DNA of 64,000 nt from Chloroflexota bacterium (GTDB lineage: Bacteria; Chloroflexota; Anaerolineae; Anaerolineales; Villigracilaceae), in contig JABFGC010000002.1 in assembly GCA_013112685.1 (NCBI GenBank), positions 878,902 to 942,901 on the forward strand, read 5' to 3'. Below the pieces are notes generated by a model. It had not been told where the DNA came from, ran no database searches, and was given only the letters and a program-made list of their open reading frames with translations. This document shows, piece after piece, positions 36,300 through 45,584 of this stretch. Both the position numbers and the translations under genes were made by a program. Position 1 is the stretch's first letter. Every line of letters starts with the position of its first letter.

Positions 36300-37151
36300 C
36301 TAACCTCTTCGAGAGCTCCAAAGCAGTGCACCCAGCAGTCCAAGCACGAGCATGCCGCGCAGCCAGAGTGGTGGGAACAGGAAAGTGAGCACCAGCAAAA
36401 CCATGACTGACGCCACACCAATCGCTAGGAAGCGTATTCCATTGGCGCGTTGCACATACAGTACTCCAACAACCAGTCCGATCAGAAATGCTGCCAGCCA
36501 GACAGCGATTTCGAAACTAGTTGTCAGTCCCGATCCTGCCCTGCCTTCGGCGCGATTTTTGACAGTGTCGAGAGCTTTAAGTTCCATCACCACATCCGGG
36601 ATTTCGATCATGGTAATGACAGCGGATGGCATGGCGCTGGGATCGAAACTTTCGCGCACGACCAGCCGGGTGTGAGTTTCATCTACCGGGAAGAGCCCAA
36701 AAACGAAATTCCAAACCGGTTTGCCGTTTTCGTCGCCAGCCTGCCAGCCAAACCATTGATTTGGCTCAATCACGCTGACAAAACTGGTGCAGACGTTGGC
36801 GGCCATACATATCGGCTCGCCAATTTGGGGATTCTGGTACTCAGGCAGGATTTGGTCCGCCGTATGAATATCGAAACCGAGCAGGTTCTCCAGCCAGTCG
36901 TAACTGTACCAGCCGCCGCGTCCTTGACCCCATTGCACCAGCCAGGGCCAGATTTGTTCAGGTGTGGCCTGGATGGTGATTGCACGTGTCCAGCGCGCCC
37001 CAACCAGATCTCCAGGCATGGCACGGGAGACTTCAGCATCTGTTGCACCCCAACGCAAGTGGAATGGGCGAATGACGATATAGCCAAGGATCAAAGCAAC
37101 CAGAACAATGCCCATCCCGCCAAATATTCGTTTGAGTTTGTTATGTTTCAT
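36300..37151 (-). CDS. SRPBCC-domain membrane protein
   Basis: 283 residues. One N-terminal membrane segment (IVLVALILGYIVIRPF) precedes a START/Bet v 1-like domain: WTRAITIQATPEQIWPWLVQ with GWYSYDWLENLLG is the standard polyketide-cyclase-like signature. Three C-terminal membrane segments follow (IAVWLAAFLIGLVVG and onwards). Such domains bind lipophilic ligands in a deep pocket; the combination with membrane segments suggests a lipid or hydrophobic-compound role. AAGGAAAA lies before the ATG. Unknown partner. A weak link to the upstream membrane-anchored enzyme block is possible, as no attC-like site separates them. Confidence 0.72.
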   Translation of the reverse strand: MKHNKLKRIFGGMGIVLVALILGYIVIRPFHLRWGATDAEVSRAMPGDLVGARWTRAITIQATPEQIWPWLVQWGQGRGGWYSYDWLENLLGFDIHTADQILPEYQNPQIGEPICMAANVCTSFVSVIEPNQWFGWQAGDENGKPVWNFVFGLFPVDETHTRLVVRESFDPSAMPSAVITMIEIPDVVMELKALDTVKNRAEGRAGSGLTTSFEIAVWLAAFLIGLVVGVLYVQRANGIRFLAIGVASVMVLLVLTFLFPPLWLRGMLVLGLLGALLWSSRRG

Positions 37152-37354
37152 CGTCGTTTTCCTTGTGGATTTGGGTGTTTGTTATTGTCAAGTATATTGC
37201 TTCTACGACCGAAATTCCCCTGTCGATGGGGGTGTCTTGTACTGGCCACGTGGATAGGGTTCTGGAACAAGTCTGTGAAATCGGCATCCAGCTCCCTGTA
37301 AAATAAAAACGGACTACAGAAATATGTGGTCATCGGAGGATAAAAGTTGTAGTT

Positions 37355-38971
37355 TCATCTTACTCGATCAACCCGCATCGGGTCGTCCAACGCAATGATC
37401 ACCGGCTCCATATCTGCCGGACCGGGGGCGGTGTAACGAACACCTTCAAATGGCTCCGGTCCAGGTCCACCGGGGACATAGAATGCACGATAGCCGCCTT
37501 CCAAGGAAGGGATTTCTACAAACGTGATATTCCGGGCCGCTTCTTCATCGCCTACAAGAATGATGTCAATGTAATTGTCGCGGTCTTCCGAATAGCAGTC
37601 GTCGTAGTAGATGCCATCCTCTGGACTCTCTTTTTGGCCGAGGTCTGATAAGCCGACAACGCGCAAGGTACCACCCGCCACGGAATACTCCACACCGACT
37701 TTTTCAAGGAGAATCGTTTCACCATCTGCCCCTTTAGCGTGGATACGGAAGAAATCTTCGTACATGTCGGGGGTTACTCCGGTGACGCCGTCGGGCGAAA
37801 ACCCGCCGGTCGTCAGAATACGAATTCGGAAATCACCTTCATCGTAGAGGGCAAATTCATCATTGGGCAGTAAGCCACTGCCGCTGTCCAATAACGGAAC
37901 GCCCCCTTCTCCCGGCGCTACTGAGCCTACATAATTGAGCTTGGCACCCACAAGAAAGGGCCCTCTGTCGTAGGCCGTCGTGTCCGTTGCCCAGGTGAGA
38001 CCGACGGCGTTGAACTCCTGACCGCCCGGTCCGATCAGCAGCAGCGGGGTTTCATCCGCCACAATTTCTAGCTGGACGGGAAAGATCACGTCAGCCTCGC
38101 TGCGCTTGCCACGATTGCCAAAATCGCCGAAGACCACAACTACGTTCCGCTCATTCAGTTCCCAATTGGGCACCATCCCTGCAGAGTGGGGGAAGACGAC
38201 CTCCCCCGTGTTGAGCGTGAATTTAAAATCGGTCACGTCAACTGTTTCGGAGGCAACCGGCCAACTGAAGACAATCGGCAAACCATCGTCGTAATCGGCG
38301 TAGCCTTTGTAGTACCGTTCGACGATATTCGAGAGGGTTGTGCTGGTGCGGTGTCCAAGGCTGGGCTCTTCGCCATTGGCGCAGGTCAGTGATCCATACC
38401 AACTCCCACCCGCTTCACGCACCGTCTCTTCGGTCAATTCAGGTACGCCAATGATGTTGTCAAACCCCATGCCTGCGCTAAGGATCATCGGCTCATCCCG
38501 CCAGTAGTCGGCTCCTTCCAGAGCACCATCATGGAGTTGATTCAGAATGATTGGCAGGCTGGCTCGTGGTCCACTCAGCGTAATAATACCGACACCAACC
38601 AGCGCGGCAACGAGCGCCATCCACCAGCGATAGTAGAAGTTTTGATCAACACCCTTTGCAAGGATGACTTGTGTCCAGCGGAGCAGCAAAAAGAGGGCGA
38701 ACCCAATGAATACCAGCATGGGAATGACAAATCCATGCGCTGAAGCATGAATCGCATTGACAACGACGACAACGACGGCGGCCCCGCCTAGAATATGGGG
38801 CGCATACGGCTTGGCAATTCCGAGCAATACAATGAGCGCCGCCGCGATGCCAACGACATTGCCGCTAATGCGCAATGGTTCTGCCATGTTTAGAGATACA
38901 TGGATGATGATATCAATCAGGTTCCATACAATGAGCAACGTGGGTAACCATTGAATCTTTCCGTTTTCCAT
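37355..38971 (-). CDS. Membrane protein with a large C-terminal outer domain, unknown
   Basis: 538 residues from ATG 38971, which follows AAGGAGA; the reading from 39133 is not supported. The first 150 residues have about five membrane segments (LPTLLIVWNLIDIIIHVSL, ALIVLLGIA, AAVVVVVVNAIHASAHG, VFIGFALFLLLRW). The rest is a beta-rich, acidic domain of about 380 residues that is likely outside the cytosol. No family is recognised; I see no catalytic motif. It ends the six-gene block read from the TetR-linked promoter at 43 kb. Confidence 0.55.
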   Translation of the reverse strand: MENGKIQWLPTLLIVWNLIDIIIHVSLNMAEPLRISGNVVGIAAALIVLLGIAKPYAPHILGGAAVVVVVVNAIHASAHGFVIPMLVFIGFALFLLLRWTQVILAKGVDQNFYYRWWMALVAALVGVGIITLSGPRASLPIILNQLHDGALEGADYWRDEPMILSAGMGFDNIIGVPELTEETVREAGGSWYGSLTCANGEEPSLGHRTSTTLSNIVERYYKGYADYDDGLPIVFSWPVASETVDVTDFKFTLNTGEVVFPHSAGMVPNWELNERNVVVVFGDFGNRGKRSEADVIFPVQLEIVADETPLLLIGPGGQEFNAVGLTWATDTTAYDRGPFLVGAKLNYVGSVAPGEGGVPLLDSGSGLLPNDEFALYDEGDFRIRILTTGGFSPDGVTGVTPDMYEDFFRIHAKGADGETILLEKVGVEYSVAGGTLRVVGLSDLGQKESPEDGIYYDDCYSEDRDNYIDIILVGDEEAARNITFVEIPSLEGGYRAFYVPGGPGPEPFEGVRYTAPGPADMEPVIIALDDPMRVDRVR

Positions 38972-39032
38972 TTTCGTTTTTTCTCCTTGGTTTCTTTCAT
39001 TGAGCAGGTAAATGTTGCTCTGTTTCTGAGTT

Positions 39033-40193
39033 TCAGTCTTGCGACGTAACCTCAATGAACTCGTTGACGCGGCGGGCAACTTCCTCGCCCTGGTCATCCT
39101 GCAAGAAGTGGCTGGCTTCTGGCAGGCGGACATGATCCCAACCCGCTGAACCCGGGATATGATCGATTAATGTCTGTTGAATGACAGGATTGCCCAGATT
39201 ACCGCCATCATTATTACCCCAGATGGTCAGGAATGGATTCGTGAATTCACCGAGTCCTGCCCAACCGCTATCGGTTACACCGGGCAATTGATTAATCAGC
39301 CCCGGGAAAGCGCGTACACCACCCATAAAAATGCGTGAAGGGAAAGGCGCAGCGTAGGCTTGTTCTTCTTCCAGCGTCAGATCATAGTAGGTATGCGCCT
39401 CCACAAATACTTCTGGACGGAAGCGTTCGTCGTTGCAGGCATAATCGATCCACAAGCTAAAGTAGTTGAGGTCGGTTTCGACTCCCAAGCTTGGGGGACT
39501 CTTTTCCCAGTCGATTGGTTCTTGTTGGGCGGGGAGTTCGAGGATAGCTTGGTGGAACAGGTTGCGGGTAATTCGTGGATTTTCGGGCAATGGGAAGGGG
39601 GTCGTACCCTCTTGAAATCTGGGTAAGAAACCGTTGCCCACAACCAGGCGATCAAACCAGTCGGGATGGGTGCCGACGACTTGCAGCCCGATGAGGCTAC
39701 CCCAGTCCTGCACAAAGATGGTCAGCTTGGCTTCATCCAGCTCCAGTTCCTGAATGAAAGCCTCTAGTCGATCCACATGGCCTTGATAGGCATAGTAATC
39801 CGGGTCGATGGGCTTGTCCGAGCGGCCCATGCCGAGGTGATCCATGGCGATCACCCGGTGCCCGGCACCCTCAAGAACGGGGATCATCTTGCGGTAGAGA
39901 TACGACCACGATGGCTGCCCATGCAGCAACAGGATCGTCTCACCGGATTCACCGGAACCCACATCGACATAAGCCTGGCGCAGCCCGTCAATTTCGACAT
40001 ACTGTGGCTCATACGGCCAGTCCGGCAAGTTTTCGAAACAGGTATCCGGTGTGCGGACGAACTCCACACCCCCTTCTGTTGTCATGATCTCCACATCAAC
40101 ACCCTCAATGCAGGGGGCATCTTTAGGTACGCCAGAACAACCTGTCAATAGCAAAACGATAATCAGAATGAGTATGCATACATTTTTCCACAT
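39033..40193 (-). CDS. Haloalkane-dehalogenase-like alpha/beta hydrolase, lipoprotein
   Basis: 386 residues with a lipoprotein signal (ILIIVLLLTGCSG), so it is anchored to the outer face of the membrane; most members of this family are cytosolic. The hydrolase fold is close to haloalkane dehalogenases: ILLLHGQPSWSYLYRKMIP, MDHLGMGRSDKP, the nucleophile Asp in FVQDWGSLIGLQ and the His in RLPEASHFLQDD. The usual HGEP or HGNP is HGQP here, and QDWGG is QDWGS. This could alter halide binding, so hydrolysis of another ester or epoxide is also possible. AAGGAGA precedes the ATG. Confidence 0.85.
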   Translation of the reverse strand: MWKNVCILILIIVLLLTGCSGVPKDAPCIEGVDVEIMTTEGGVEFVRTPDTCFENLPDWPYEPQYVEIDGLRQAYVDVGSGESGETILLLHGQPSWSYLYRKMIPVLEGAGHRVIAMDHLGMGRSDKPIDPDYYAYQGHVDRLEAFIQELELDEAKLTIFVQDWGSLIGLQVVGTHPDWFDRLVVGNGFLPRFQEGTTPFPLPENPRITRNLFHQAILELPAQQEPIDWEKSPPSLGVETDLNYFSLWIDYACNDERFRPEVFVEAHTYYDLTLEEEQAYAAPFPSRIFMGGVRAFPGLINQLPGVTDSGWAGLGEFTNPFLTIWGNNDGGNLGNPVIQQTLIDHIPGSAGWDHVRLPEASHFLQDDQGEEVARRVNEFIEVTSQD

Positions 40194-40265
40194 GTGTTGT
40201 GTTCTCCTTTTACGAAACTCGGCCTTATCTATTCCAGCAAGGCCTTCATTTTCTCTATACTGCCT

Positions 40266-40835
40266 CTATTTTGCCAATCCGCGCAGCCTGAATGCCAGCA
40301 CAATTGCCAGAATCCCGGCTACCAGCGCCCAAAATGCAAATATCCAAACCAGTGCGCCGATGGTCACTAGAGGATGTGCGATGACAAAGATGCCAAAGAG
40401 GACATACAGGATGCCTATCAAAAGTCCCCACCATGTCCAGTGGCCGTCTCGCCCGGCAAAGACCAGCACCAGCCCGTTGGCAATGATGGCGATCCCGATC
40501 AGCCAGGCGATAAAGGTCCCGCTGAACAATCCGGTCACAACCGGGTTTGCCACAATGATCAGGCCAGCCAGAATGCCCAAAATGCCGCCCACGATCAACC
40601 ATGTGCGGGACTTCTCGGTATGTCCACGGATCCCTTCAATGATGCTGAAGACACCGTCTACGATCCAGTAAATCCCCAGCAGCCAGATCAGGCTCAAAAG
40701 GGTGGAACCGGGGCGTACAAACATGATCACCCCAAAGAGCACCAGCAAAATGCCTCGGACGAGCGGCATCCACCAGTGGGAGGCGATGGTTTGTTTGATA
40801 TTTTCCCCAAAAGGTGTTTGATTTATGAGTGTCAT
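40266..40835 (-). CDS. HdeD/DUF308-family membrane protein
   Basis: 189 residues from ATG 40835 behind AAAGGAAA. Six membrane segments in three similar pairs (LVRGILLVLFGVIMFVRPG, SLIWLLGIYWIVDGVFSII, LAGLIIVANPVVTGLFSG and so on). The repeated patterns of a helix followed by a short RPG or NPV turn are typical of HdeD, linked to acid resistance in enterobacteria. Elsewhere its role is open. Confidence 0.87.
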   Translation of the reverse strand: MTLINQTPFGENIKQTIASHWWMPLVRGILLVLFGVIMFVRPGSTLLSLIWLLGIYWIVDGVFSIIEGIRGHTEKSRTWLIVGGILGILAGLIIVANPVVTGLFSGTFIAWLIGIAIIANGLVLVFAGRDGHWTWWGLLIGILYVLFGIFVIAHPLVTIGALVWIFAFWALVAGILAIVLAFRLRGLAK

Positions 40836-40906
40836 TATCTTTTCCTTTATGAAATTCTTCAGCAGTTCAAAATGCTGAAGGGTTTTGTTCAACTAAACTC
40901 AAAGGG

Positions 40907-41074
40907 TCATTTTTTCCTGAGAACCAATAAGCCCCAGATGAAAAAACCGAGTTCTACAATTGTGGATACAATCGTGATCGCATCCAAACTGCCATTGATA
41001 AATGCTGGTATTCGGCTCAGGATGAGCAAGCCAAAAACGACCAGCACGGCTTTGATGTAAGTTGTTTTATTCAT
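40907..41074 (-). CDS. Small membrane protein, 55 residues
   Basis: ATG at 41074 is preceded by AGAGGTG at good distance, and the frame ends at TGA 40907. The product has a hydrophobic stretch (VLVVFGLLILSRIP) and a second one (LGFFIWGLLVLRK), so two membrane passes are likely. It lies between the HdeD gene and the metallo-hydrolase gene in the same direction. The family is unknown, but the start, the hydrophobic pattern and the place in the operon support it as real. Confidence 0.7.
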   Translation of the reverse strand: MNKTTYIKAVLVVFGLLILSRIPAFINGSLDAITIVSTIVELGFFIWGLLVLRKK

Positions 41075-41084
41075 CGTTGCACCT

Positions 41085-42183
41085 CTATTTAAGCAGTTCT
41101 ACTCTTGTGATTTCATCTGTATTCAGAGATATTTTAACCATCGTGCCGTCATTTGCCATATAGACTTCACCGTCATAGATTGCTCTGGCATCCCGCAGGA
41201 ATGGATTGACCAGAATCTGATTGGGCACTGGCGGCAGGATGTGGGTAATGAGCAGATAGGGAATTTCGGCATCTCTGGCAACGATCCCCGCTTGCTCGGG
41301 GGTAATATGGTAGTCTTTGATATCCTCTGCAACGATTGAGGCATTGTTTTCGAAATCGCGAGTGGCTTCCGACACCATGGATGACATTTCATGATTCAAA
41401 GCCTCGCTGACCAGAACATCTGCACCCATGGAATGGTGAATCAGGCTTTCGGTGAAGATCGTGTCGCCCGAGATCACTACGCTTTTACCTTTATAGGTTA
41501 CTCGGTAGCCCACGGCCGGGAACACCGGGGTGTGGTCAACATTGAAGGCAATCACCTGTACGCCATCTTCTTCATACACCACGTCACTAACCATCAGATC
41601 AGTCCCCAGGTCGAACAGATGCACCTCGCCACCAGCGCCTGAGGGGGGGTACAGCTTCCGCGCCATGATGTGCAATTCGATAACCTACATCAAGTTGATA
41701 GGCAGCCTCAAAACCTGCCACAACTTCCTCGACCCCTGGGGGGCCGTAGATGGGCAGCGGCTCAGCGGGACCGCTGGTTGCCCAACGCTTCAACATCAAC
41801 TCACCCATATCGCCGATATGATCCGAATGGTAGTGGGTCAAAAACAATGCATCGACCGAACTGGTATCAATGATCAATTCAAGTTGACGGGTGCTGCCGG
41901 GGCCGGCATCAAATACCAGGATTTGATCGCCGGCTAAGACAACGGTTTGCGGGCCAGCACGGTTGGGATCTGGCAGGGGAGCACCCGTTCCGGTCGTGAT
42001 GACATAGAGGGCATCTTCCTCAAAATGCTTTGCATTCCGATTGGCTGATGCCGCAGTATTGATAAGCATTTCGACCGCGAAATCCGGCAGGTCGTTCAGG
42101 AACCAGACCCCACCAACGAGCAGGATCAGCACAACCACGCCGACGATAAATACTCGCTTGTGCTCCATAACAAAGTCCTTCAT
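41085..42183 (-). pseudogene. Membrane-anchored metallo-beta-lactamase-fold hydrolase (one frame break)
   Basis: N-terminal frame from ATG 42183 behind GGAGGAG: a membrane anchor (VFIVGVVVLILLVGGVWFL), then the MBL core with LFLTHYHSDHIGDMGEL (HxHxDH). The second frame continues with VDHTPVFPAVGYRVTYKGKS, VISGDTIFTESLI and LLITHILPP. The break falls in a run of seven G (41643-41649); six would give one frame. This is an RNase Z or arylsulfatase-like subgroup. The anchor places the active site outside the cytosol. The homopolymer may be a read error or a slippery site. Confidence 0.85.
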
Positions 42184-42184
42184 T

Positions 42185-43015
42185 TTATTTCTCCTCCGCC
42201 AGCATGCGCAGCAATGTCTGAGCTGTCTCGCCCGATGAATTCTGGTTCTGCCCGGTGACGATATTGCCGTCAACCGCCACATAGGTGGCAAAGAAATCCC
42301 TGAATGCCGTGGCACTTACGAAGTTCGCACCCAGTCGACGCAGCTCGGTTTCCGGATGTTGCGGCGTGATCCCGATGCCGAGTTCTTCAACCTGCTTGTC
42401 GGTGACGGCGGTTATCGTCATGCCTTCAACCAGTGGGCTGCCGTCTGCTTTCGTTGCCATCAGGAAACCCAGCGCCCCGTGACACACGGAGCCTATCAGA
42501 ATATCCTCTTCATAAGCCTCTGAAATCTTGTCGCCAAGTTCCTGGCTGAACCCAAGGTCGTAGGCTGCACCCCAGCCACCCGCCATCCAGATGATGTCGT
42601 AGTCGAGGAAATCCACGTCTTCGATGCTGAGCGAGTTCTGCGTTTTGTTCTGGGCGTCGGTATCATCAAGATACCGTTTGTCTGCATGTGTGGCCAGCGG
42701 CCAGCGCAAACTCACCGGTTCGAAGGGGATTTCACCCCCTTCGATGCTGGCAATATCGACTGTCATGCCTGCATCCAGAAACTCATAATAGGCAATGGTC
42801 AATTCGGACCCATATACACCAGTCGCCTTACCTGTATCACCCAAGGTATCGTGATTGGTGGCAATGATGAGCGCCCGGCGCCCCTCGAGATCGTATTCTT
42901 CTCGATCATAGGCAGGATGGAGTCCAATCCCACTGAGGATCTGAGGCAGCAGGATCAAGATAAGTGCAATGATCCCTACGAATGATATTGCTGTGATTAG
43001 GATTGTTCTTTTCAT
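42185..43015 (-). CDS. DJ-1/PfpI-family protein with N-terminal membrane anchor
   Basis: 276 residues. The N-terminal helix ILITAISFVGIIALILILLP anchors it. The domain is DJ-1/PfpI: RALIIATNHDTLG, TVDIASIEGGEIPFEP, DYDIIWMAGGWGAAYDLG and the nucleophile elbow ILIGSVCHGALGFL with the conserved Cys. Relatives act as glyoxalases, proteases or chaperones; the anchored form is less common. It is the first gene of the block facing the TetR gene, with AGGAAG before the ATG and a clean palindrome in the shared upstream region. Confidence 0.87.
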   Translation of the reverse strand: MKRTILITAISFVGIIALILILLPQILSGIGLHPAYDREEYDLEGRRALIIATNHDTLGDTGKATGVYGSELTIAYYEFLDAGMTVDIASIEGGEIPFEPVSLRWPLATHADKRYLDDTDAQNKTQNSLSIEDVDFLDYDIIWMAGGWGAAYDLGFSQELGDKISEAYEEDILIGSVCHGALGFLMATKADGSPLVEGMTITAVTDKQVEELGIGITPQHPETELRRLGANFVSATAFRDFFATYVAVDGNIVTGQNQNSSGETAQTLLRMLAEEK

Positions 43016-43059
43016 AACGCTTCCTTTACGTTTCTTGATTGCGCCAATTTGACTTTTAT

Positions 43060-43079
43060 GTTACGATTTGTATCATAAC
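43060..43079. promoter_or_regulatory. Likely TetR operator between divergent genes
   Basis: GTTACGATTTGTATCATAAC: arms GTTANGAT and ATCNTAAC form a perfect dyad around TTGT. It lies 45 bp upstream of the DJ-1 gene start and 67 bp upstream of the TetR start, where a repressor could control both. Confidence 0.65.
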
Positions 43080-43145
43080 TAACAGTTGCAAATGTAGCAA
43101 TAGGCAATTTTCAAGCACTGAAACTTAAGTAACAGGTGTAACATT

Positions 43146-43775
43146 ATGAGCATTGATCAAAATGATTTGCGGGTGATCAAAACGAAACGCGGACTGCGGG
43201 AAGCATTCATCCGCTTGTTATTGGAAAAAGGGTATGATGCGATTTCAATCCAGGATATTGCCACGGAAGCCGAAGCAGCCCGGGTGACCTTTTACAGACA
43301 TTACAAAAATAAAGAAGAATTACTGATCGATTGTATCGATGTGATTTATGAAAATCATGCCAGACTTACCGGACAGGCATCGAATGAAGAATTTCGACAA
43401 GGGTATTCACCGATGCTGGCTGTTTATAAACAACTTAAGGAAGATGGAAAGATATTTCGGGTCTTATCCAATAGTCATGCTGGACAGTTATTGACAAAGC
43501 GATTGATCCAATTATTTGCGGAAAGAATTCAAGTACAGATAGAAGAACGCTTTCCGAAGGAACAGCTATTGGCTCCGGTAGAAATTATCGCCTATCATGT
43601 CGCCAGTGCTCAAATTGGATTGGTGAACTGGTGGATTGAAAATGATCAGCCCTATTCCCCGGAATATATGGCACGAATTTCTTTTTGGCTGAGTTTGGCA
43701 GGCAGCGCTCGCGGATTTGGTCTTGAGAATATTTCTGTATTGCCGCCGGAATATCCCACTCGGTTTCAGAATTAG
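43146..43775 (+). CDS. TetR-family transcriptional regulator
   Basis: 209 residues. N-terminal HTH: REAFIRLLLEKGYDAISIQD followed by IATEAEAARVTFYRHYKNKEEL, the standard TetR pattern. The C-terminal ligand-binding part is all-helical and unassigned. It is divergent from the minus-strand block of membrane-anchored enzymes, with one palindrome between, so it is their probable repressor and its own. The inducer is unknown; a hydrophobic or halogenated compound would suit the neighbours, but this is speculation. It is one of few plus-strand genes in this part. Confidence 0.92.
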   Translation: MSIDQNDLRVIKTKRGLREAFIRLLLEKGYDAISIQDIATEAEAARVTFYRHYKNKEELLIDCIDVIYENHARLTGQASNEEFRQGYSPMLAVYKQLKEDGKIFRVLSNSHAGQLLTKRLIQLFAERIQVQIEERFPKEQLLAPVEIIAYHVASAQIGLVNWWIENDQPYSPEYMARISFWLSLAGSARGFGLENISVLPPEYPTRFQN

Positions 43776-43797
43776 TGTGTTGTTATTCTAATTGCCA

Positions 43798-43907
43798 GCC
43801 AACCCAAGCTGCACTTGACCGGGGCGATGTCCCGCGGGAAGGGACGCGATTTTCTCCAAATTGGTTCGGGGCAAAGTCGCGTCAGGGTCAACACCTGTAA
43901 AGTTGGC
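43798..43907 (-). other. attC-like recombination site
   Basis: Outer GCCAAC (43798-43803) and GTTGGC (43902-43907) pair. Inner TTGACC and GGTCAA pair fully after spacers of about 10 bases on each side, and the loop is GC-rich. This matches the R-spacer-L architecture of attC sites, although the outer boxes are not the strict RYYYAAC. It directly touches the stop of the DUF998-like gene. Confidence 0.6.
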
Positions 43908-43908
43908 G

Positions 43909-44547
43909 TTACGCTGGCGGCGTCTGAGGATTTTTGTAAGTATATCCAAACAGACCTAATAATGCTGTATAGATTACAACGCTAAAAACACTGAAGCGCT
44001 CAAGCACGCCAAAATACTCTTTTGGAGCAACGCCAGTGCCAATTGATCCCAAAAACATTAAGAGCAATGCAATGAGACCCAGAATTGCTATTGCTTTCGT
44101 TTCCTTGTTTCGCCGTCCACCGATGAATATTAATATCAAAGAAACGATAGAGAGAAGTACTACAGCAATTGTTACGACATATAAATGCATTATGTCTTGA
44201 AAAGTACCTTGATAACCTTTTCCGCTGAGTGGAAATAAAGTGTAGCCGATACTTGATACCCAATTCATAATTGTGTAAAGATAGATGCCAAGTCTAAAGG
44301 TTTTATTTATCTGGTTTGTGATTATCAGACAAAGGAATGTGCAACCGAGAACAGCAAACATAGAATAGAGCGCCGAAAACCTTGAAGCAATAATATAGGA
44401 AGGCGCGTCTGTTGCGGTGAGATCACTTACTGCCTGACTCAAACTACTGTAATTTGGATAGTTTCGTATGCCGTAATAGACATGAAGAAAATAGAACACG
44501 GCTGCAACTACACCCGAAAGGTTGAGAAGACGAATCAAGCTTTTCAT
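43909..44547 (-). CDS. DUF998-family membrane protein
   Basis: About 212 residues from ATG 44547 behind AAAGGAG; the reading from 44646 crosses an attC-like hairpin and is not supported. Six membrane segments, and the family marks NYSSLSQAVSDLTATDAPSY (the SLSQxxSDL motif), FPLSGKGYQGTFQDIMHLY and LIFIGGRR. The function of DUF998 is unknown. It is flanked by two attC-like sites and so is another one-gene cassette. Confidence 0.75.
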   Translation of the reverse strand: MKSLIRLLNLSGVVAAVFYFLHVYYGIRNYPNYSSLSQAVSDLTATDAPSYIIASRFSALYSMFAVLGCTFLCLIITNQINKTFRLGIYLYTIMNWVSSIGYTLFPLSGKGYQGTFQDIMHLYVVTIAVVLLSIVSLILIFIGGRRNKETKAIAILGLIALLLMFLGSIGTGVAPKEYFGVLERFSVFSVVIYTALLGLFGYTYKNPQTPPA

Positions 44548-44610
44548 TTTGAACTCCTTTGGCATCGACTTTGACTGGATGAAGTCCACATTACAACTCT
44601 TTATTTGAAC

Positions 44611-44631
44611 CGCCCAACGATTAATTGGGCG
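44611..44631. other. Collapsed attC-like hairpin or terminator
   Basis: CGCCCAA / TTGGGCG, a perfect 7-bp stem around CGATTAA, followed by TTTT on the plus strand. Outer boxes match those of the larger attC-like sites, but the middle is gone. Between two minus-strand genes. Confidence 0.5.
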
Positions 44632-44673
44632 TTTTGAGTGAGACAAGAAACTGCGCCGTTAAATGAGACCGCA

Positions 44674-45525
44674 TTATTTTGATTGTTTCGGAATGAGAAT
44701 ATAAGCAGCCAAGATGCCTGTAAGAAAATTCTGAAAGAGCAGTTCTGTTATTGTAGCCAGGTTGAATCCAATCGGCATGGTACGGAAGGTAATTTCTACA
44801 TATGGAGCAAGTCCGCCTACTACGAACAATACAATACCTAACCAAACAGCAATTTTCCGCCGTGGTAAGAGAGCGACTGTTTGAAGGATAAATAATGAGC
44901 CGAGTCCAAACAAGGGTCCGCGTAAAAGTTGAGCAAGAAAGATTATCCCTGCTTCTGGGCGCGCCAAGCCATACTGGGGATTATTCTCATAAAATGACCT
45001 GGTATACAAAAGGAAGTTGGTTGCCCCAAAGATAAAATAACACGCAAAGTAAACCCCACCCACAATCAACACACGCCAAGCCCATTCCCACCAGTTTCTC
45101 TTTAGATTGCTGCTAGACTCCTGCCCGATAGGCAATAACAATTGGACAGCTGCCCATGCTATAACCAGACTGGTCAAAATGCCAACAGTCGCGCCAGCGA
45201 TAGCATTAATGGCTGCGGATGGTTTGAAAAGTGCGCCTTCGATTCCTAGTCCTAATACGCGGACAAATGCTAACACAGCCCAAACAGCGAATATTGTAAA
45301 TTGGCGCGATTGGTGAGAATTTATAACAAAAGGACTGATGGACAAACAAACGATTGTCCCTGTAAAAAACCCGACTAAAAGATTATCAATCGAAGGGGAG
45401 AGGCGACTTAATGACCCTAAAATGATAGCGGCAAGTGCATTTACAAGAGCATATATCAAGCCGAGCAACAAACTTCTCATGATAATCAGGGCATAACTTG
45501 GTTTCGATTTGAGTGACACGTCCAT
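44674..45525 (-). CDS. Multi-pass membrane protein, unknown
   Basis: 283 residues with about eight membrane segments (SLLLGLIYALVNALAAIILG, LLVGFFTGTIVCLSISPFVI, FAVWAVLAFVRVLGLGIEG, and onwards). No family is recognised. An amphipathic stretch NLKRNWWEWAWRVLIVGG lies in the middle. It is followed (downstream on the minus strand) by the collapsed attC-like hairpin, and starts 60 bp after a CPBP protease gene. It may be an accessory partner of that protease, but no direct evidence exists. Confidence 0.6.
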   Translation of the reverse strand: MDVSLKSKPSYALIIMRSLLLGLIYALVNALAAIILGSLSRLSPSIDNLLVGFFTGTIVCLSISPFVINSHQSRQFTIFAVWAVLAFVRVLGLGIEGALFKPSAAINAIAGATVGILTSLVIAWAAVQLLLPIGQESSSNLKRNWWEWAWRVLIVGGVYFACYFIFGATNFLLYTRSFYENNPQYGLARPEAGIIFLAQLLRGPLFGLGSLFILQTVALLPRRKIAVWLGIVLFVVGGLAPYVEITFRTMPIGFNLATITELLFQNFLTGILAAYILIPKQSK

Positions 45526-45584
45526 TTTGATGCTCCTTGTTGGAAATTATTTGTTGGAAGACTTTAGTATTCGATAGTCTATAT

